From contig JABFGC010000002.1 of NCBI GenBank assembly GCA_013112685.1, forward strand, positions 2,552,902 through 2,616,901: 64,000 nucleotides of DNA. The letters are read 5' to 3'. This stretch comes from Chloroflexota bacterium. Its GTDB lineage: Bacteria > Chloroflexota > Anaerolineae > Anaerolineales > Villigracilaceae. A program made the translations under genes and the position numbers. Each line of letters begins with the position of its first letter. Position 1 is the stretch's first letter. The notes under the pieces are model-generated. The model did no database searches. It was not told where the DNA came from and saw only the letters and a program-made list of their open reading frames with translations. Shown in pieces: positions 61,069 to 64,000 of the stretch.

Positions 61069-61291
61069 TGGTTTCACCTCCTTTCCGTTAGGAAATTGCC
61101 CAAAGGGCATAATAAAAAAATCGGCTGTCTTGCACAGATTCAGCCGAAGGCGTTCACCAAGAACTGGAAACGAACTCCATGATCGCGCGAACAATAATAA
61201 CGCTTCACACTCCTTTGAGTTGACCAGAGAGCAAAACCGCTTCTGCTAAACCTGCGAGCGGGATTATACACGATTCAGGCGTGGATGAGAA
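61069..61291 (-). promoter_or_regulatory. rpsU-infA promoter and long leader
   Basis: TATAAT (61268-61263, minus strand) with a weak -35 TTCTCA 17 bases upstream gives a transcript starting near 61256. The leader of about 190 bases holds AAAGGAG words near 61213, a hairpin with a T-run (see terminator entry) and a small gccctttgggc hairpin just before the SD sequence. From 61069 to 61391 no convincing gene is seen on either strand; the right end of this gap holds the TATAAT of the next plus-strand gene. Confidence 0.6.
61113..61147 (-). terminator. Terminator-like hairpin in the rpsU leader (possible attenuator)
   Basis: On the minus strand TCGGCTG pairs with CAGCCGA, with an inner TCT/AGA, followed by seven T. 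Placed between the promoter and rpsU it could end a short leader RNA of about 140 bases or act as an attenuator for the ribosomal operon. Confidence 0.7.
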
Positions 61292-61391
61292 GATTCTAAG
61301 GGGAGAAAAATTTGTCTGGCAATTGAGTCAGCCGCCGGGTGGTCCGATGCGCGGCTCGGAGGGAGAATCCGCCTGCTGTATAATGAATCCC

Positions 61392-61967
61392 ATGAAGGAT
61401 GTCCTGGATAAAGTCAAAAGGGATCCCCGCTACCTGAGAAATATCGAATTCGGCGAGCCGCGTTCCGGGCACCCGGAGGGCATGGTCAAATTCCACATCC
61501 GCGACCTGGAAAACAACCTGGAACTGCTGTGGAGGCAGGGGAGAGTCCGCGACCGGAACGCCTATTGGAAACTGAAGTTTCTGATTCACGTCCACGATGC
61601 GCTCAAAGCGGAGGCGAAGGCATATACCTCGCCTCATCACCCCAAAAACCACGCTTACATCGCCAGACAATACGCCAGCCAGTTCACCGACGATGAAGAC
61701 CTGCTGAATATGATCCAGTTCCACGACGAGAATTACAAGCTATGGAGGGATTACACGCAAACCGGCAGGTACGACGGAAAACGATTCCGGCGCCTCCTGA
61801 CGACCATCCAGGATTGGGACCTGTTCCTGATTTTTCTCATCATTGACGGCTGTACCGCGGGCAAGGAATACGCCAAATTAAGTTGGTTTATTGGCGAGGT
61901 GAAAAAGCACAAGGCGACTCGCGTGGAAGCCTCCTGGGTGCTGCCGCAGGCGGATGGGGCGCGGTAA
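61392..61967 (+). CDS. HD-domain-like protein, function unknown
   Basis: 191 residues, soluble, helical. VKFHIRDLENNLELLWRQG, FLIHVHDALKAEAKAYTSPHHPKNHAYIARQYASQF and NMIQFHDENYKLWRDY show a spaced set of His and Asp (HVHD, HH..NH, FHDE) as in HD-superfamily phosphohydrolases. The exact family is not recognised, and the usual HD-to-D spacing cannot be checked. TATAAT at 61379-61384 is 7 bases before the ATG, with no ribosome binding site, suggesting leaderless expression. Confidence 0.6.
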   Translation: MKDVLDKVKRDPRYLRNIEFGEPRSGHPEGMVKFHIRDLENNLELLWRQGRVRDRNAYWKLKFLIHVHDALKAEAKAYTSPHHPKNHAYIARQYASQFTDDEDLLNMIQFHDENYKLWRDYTQTGRYDGKRFRRLLTTIQDWDLFLIFLIIDGCTAGKEYAKLSWFIGEVKKHKATRVEASWVLPQADGAR

Positions 61968-62016
61968 ATTTGTCTTGACAACATTGCGATGAAAAATTCC
62001 TGTTTTTGCTTTCTGC

Positions 62017-62045
62017 TTGCACAATCCAAATTTTGGTTGTACACT
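62017..62045 (+). promoter_or_regulatory. Promoter of the SPFH gene
   Basis: TTGCAC (62017-62022), 17 bases, TACACT (62040-62045). The leader then runs about 75 bases to the GGAGGGAAT ribosome binding site and the ATG at 62125. Confidence 0.75.
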
Positions 62046-62124
62046 TCATAACAGATGTAACAAATCGTACAATCGGGTCACAAACAGCCAGATAGACACA
62101 GGTCATCACAGGTCTGGAGGGAAT

Positions 62125-63258
62125 ATGGCAAACTTGATACGCCGTTTGAGGTTGTGGTTAATCGAAAGAAGGGGACGCAGCCTTGGCGCGCCGACGATAC
62201 GCTTCGACGAAAGGGAGATCATTGCGCCCGGCAGGGATTTAGATGTTCGCTACGATATATGGCGCTTCCTGACGGGCGTGAGCGCTTTTTACCTGCCGCT
62301 TCCTCCAAACACGTATGGCATCGTCATCTTCCCGGATGGGACGACCCGCAACCTGGCGGGGGGACTGCACGAAGTGCGGTCCGGCTTGTACAAACTTCAA
62401 TACGTGGATAAACACGAACGCTTCGATTTCACCGCGCCCATTACCGAAATCGCGCTGGATGGGGAGATTCTCACCCTGCGCGTCCTCGTCCAATACCGCG
62501 TGATTGATCCCCTGATCGTCCTCAAAATTGACCGCCCCATCGAAACCCTGATGGAAAACATCCAGTCGGACCTTGCCCAGTACGTCCGCAGCCATAACCA
62601 CGCGGATATTATCAACCCGGCAGATGCAGAGGATAGGGGAAGAATCCTCCAGCACCTGATTCAAAAGCACCTCAGCCGCCATCCGCTTTCGCGGGCAATT
62701 GCCATCTCGGGTATCGAGATCAAGGAGTACGCCGGCGACCAGGACTACATCAGCCAGCGGCGCAGTTACCAGATCCGGCAGAGAGAGGATCTGTTCGACA
62801 GGGCGCAGTTGGATCGCAAAAAGGAGATCGAGCGCATGCGGGCGGAACATAAGGTGGAGTTGGAGAAATTAAACGCCAAAGCCGCCGCTGAATCCGCCGC
62901 ATTGCGAAATGAAATCCTTTACGAGAGCCAGAAGCGGGACATCCTGCTCGATGAGATGCGGCAGCAATCCAAACGGCGGCACGAATTGGTCGTCAAAGCC
63001 ATGGACGCCATCAGCGAAGCCATGGAACATTCCATGTACTCGCGCAACGCCAGCAGTGAGATAAGGAATAACATCAAGGAACTACTCGCCGCCATCGGCG
63101 AAAGCAGACCCGATACCGGTCAGACGGCGCCGCCGGGAGGAGCCGCCCCCGCCCAAGGCGGCGCTCCCCCTGCCCAAGCCGGTCCGCAAACTTCCGGCAA
63201 TGAGAAGATCGAGCGTTTGACCAACTCCCTGCTGAGTCTCTTAAGAACGCAAAAATGA
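62125..63258 (+). CDS. SPFH/Band-7-like domain protein with coiled coil
   Basis: 377 residues. The core (about 70-210) is SPFH-like: YGIVIFPDGTTRNLAGGLHEVRSGLYKLQYVD, ERFDFTAPITEIALDGEILTLRVLVQYRVIDPLIVLKI and LIQKHLSRHPLSRAIAISGIEIKEY. A long charged coiled coil (about 215-320, RAQLDRKKEIERMRAEHKVE) and a Pro/Ala/Gly linker before a short C-terminal helix (EKIERLTNSLLSLLRTQK) follow. There is no clear N-terminal transmembrane helix; a basic amphipathic start (MANLIRRLRLWLIERRGRS) may touch the membrane. Such proteins build ring or cage scaffolds. The next gene overlaps by ATGA, so the two probably act together. Confidence 0.8.
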   Translation: MANLIRRLRLWLIERRGRSLGAPTIRFDEREIIAPGRDLDVRYDIWRFLTGVSAFYLPLPPNTYGIVIFPDGTTRNLAGGLHEVRSGLYKLQYVDKHERFDFTAPITEIALDGEILTLRVLVQYRVIDPLIVLKIDRPIETLMENIQSDLAQYVRSHNHADIINPADAEDRGRILQHLIQKHLSRHPLSRAIAISGIEIKEYAGDQDYISQRRSYQIRQREDLFDRAQLDRKKEIERMRAEHKVELEKLNAKAAAESAALRNEILYESQKRDILLDEMRQQSKRRHELVVKAMDAISEAMEHSMYSRNASSEIRNNIKELLAAIGESRPDTGQTAPPGGAAPAQGGAPPAQAGPQTSGNEKIERLTNSLLSLLRTQK

Positions 63259-64000
63259 ACGTCCCTTACATCGAAGCCGTTCAAACCCAGTCCGATTGGC
63301 AGGTAGTGTTTGCCTTTCAAGCCTTCCTGCGCCCGATTGACCAATGGATCAAGATGAAATGGGGGTTCAACACAGCCGTACTGCTGGAGGAAGCGCTCGA
63401 CCGCTTCAAACTATTCCTTGAATCCCAGGTCACAAGCGACGAGTTTCAGTCGGAGGACGAGCAGAGCAACCGCACCCTGGCATTGCGCTGCATCAACCTG
63501 CCCGGCGAAGGGCTTCAGTTCGCCATTTTGGGCAAGGCAGCCGATCCCGAAAAGGAACACGCCTTGACGGCAGGGCGGGTCTACGCGCGCGAAATTTTCT
63601 CCACATTTCCGCACGATTTTATTCTCAAACCTGCCGAAACCAAGCCGGACTTCGACAGACTTGCCGGAAGTGTGCCATTCACTCAAAAGATCCGGCTCGC
63701 CGGTATCCAACGGGAAAATGCGTTTTTTCCGCCCATGCTGCGCTATCAGTACATAACCGGGTTATGGCAATCCAGCTCCCGCGCCTACGAACAGGTCTGG
63801 CGCGCGCTTTCCGGTTCGCCGCCGGGTACCATGCTCAACATAACCTTGCGTCCTTCGACCTTGTATCAAAACGAAAAAGAACTCCTGCTGGATGTTCGGA
63901 AGAAACTCCCCAAACCCGGGCAGGATGAAGATATTTTCTCGCCGCACCTTTCGTGGGTGGATGCCTGCATCAAGCGAAGGCTCACCCCCTGGAAAAAGTT
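63255..64000 (+). CDS. Unknown protein coupled to the SPFH gene (runs off window edge)
   Basis: Starts MNVPYIEAVQTQSDWQVVFA with the ATG overlapping the stop of the SPFH gene (ATGA), and stays open to the window end (248 residues). It has no signal peptide or membrane segment. Mixed alpha/beta sequence such as NRTLALRCINLPGEGLQFAI, HALTAGRVYAREIFSTFPHD and MLNITLRPSTLYQNEKELLL could be an N-terminal adaptor domain of a larger protein. I do not recognise the family. The coupling indicates a partner or client of the SPFH scaffold. Confidence 0.7.
   Translation, partial: MNVPYIEAVQTQSDWQVVFAFQAFLRPIDQWIKMKWGFNTAVLLEEALDRFKLFLESQVTSDEFQSEDEQSNRTLALRCINLPGEGLQFAILGKAADPEKEHALTAGRVYAREIFSTFPHDFILKPAETKPDFDRLAGSVPFTQKIRLAGIQRENAFFPPMLRYQYITGLWQSSSRAYEQVWRALSGSPPGTMLNITLRPSTLYQNEKELLLDVRKKLPKPGQDEDIFSPHLSWVDACIKRRLTPWKK

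Noticed and set aside
61069..61194. N-terminal extension of bS21 in frame to 61194
   Set aside because: It would cross a hairpin with a T-run, starts at a TTG without a well-spaced SD, and bS21 proteins begin at the VNLRNGES region right after the perfect SD.
1..64000. tRNA, rRNA or riboswitch genes
   Set aside because: No cloverleaf with a GTTCRA-like T-loop, no rRNA core sequence and no recognised riboswitch core was found by eye; a covariance search was not possible here.

Overview
The window looks like a chromosomal segment of a Chloroflexota bacterium, most likely class Anaerolineae. This is an inference from gene content: a Cys-type CcmE cytochrome c maturation cluster, actinobacterial/archaeal-type inositol phosphate synthase, multi-GAF signalling proteins, zinc-ribbon/class III cyclase/AAA/TPR proteins, Pro/Thr-linker LysM lipoproteins and many short-word spacer repeats. 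Promoters of the form TTGACN-N17-TANANT are clear at several genes. No rRNA, tRNA, CRISPR array or complete insertion sequence was seen.

Layout. 1-4.4 kb (minus): a glycerol/ether-lipid operon (FGGY kinase, glycerol-3-phosphate dehydrogenase, alkyl-DHAP synthase-like oxidase) headed by a FadR regulator whose promoter carries a FadR-type operator. 4.4-7.1 kb: an orphan GAF histidine kinase and inositol-3-phosphate synthase. 7.1-15 kb: two paralogous deacetylase-like lipoproteins around a multipass membrane protein, then HIT, a two-domain ThyX, an AbiEii-like pair and an aldo/keto reductase. 15-19 kb: a LysM lipoprotein, an oligopeptide-binding protein and a metalloprotease. 19.1-28.1 kb: a cytochrome c maturation locus in the order E, F, H, G, I-like, cytochrome c, A, B, C, D. 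28.2-34.4 kb: a lytic transglycosylase-like protein, a FadF-like Fe-S membrane oxidoreductase, an aminotransferase and purB. 34.5-41.5 kb (minus): a cyclase/ATPase/TPR protein, a SnoaL-like protein and a translocase-HEAT-cyclic-nucleotide-binding fusion, joined by two TAATG stop-start overlaps. 41.5-46 kb: a corrinoid methyl-transfer set (PF13769 protein, RACo/RamA-like reactivator, homocysteine methyltransferase, UroD-like methyltransferase). 46-50.6 kb: a five-GAF/PP2C phosphatase and a broken GAF-Hpt-receiver remnant. 50.7-64 kb: a membrane protein, LysM lipoprotein, Nudix hydrolase, EamA transporter, MNT/HEPN pair, pyruvate:ferredoxin oxidoreductase plus a DHOD-like partner, rpsU-infA, an HD-like protein, an SPFH protein and an unknown partner.

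Two features run across the whole window. First, about 30 single-base frame breaks interrupt otherwise full-length conserved proteins, often in G/C/A homopolymers (ThyX, CcmF, CcmA, CcmC, PurB, PFOR, the cyclase and others). The simplest reading is uncorrected sequencing or assembly error, so each broken gene is listed here as one joined locus. Second, spacers carry several families of short palindromic or word-like repeats, and related sequence also lies inside coding regions without breaking the frame (RACo-like protein, FadF-like protein, ThyX, PFOR, CcmA, CcmH, a methyltransferase and the PF13769 protein).

How the genes may work together: long-chain acyl-CoA sensing by FadR may control ether/glycerolipid synthesis; the Ccm locus would make c-type cytochromes; the FadF-like protein and PFOR feed electrons into respiration; the methyltransferase set may act as a split B12-dependent methionine synthase; and the cyclase may make the ligand for the neighbouring cyclic-nucleotide-binding transporter-like protein.
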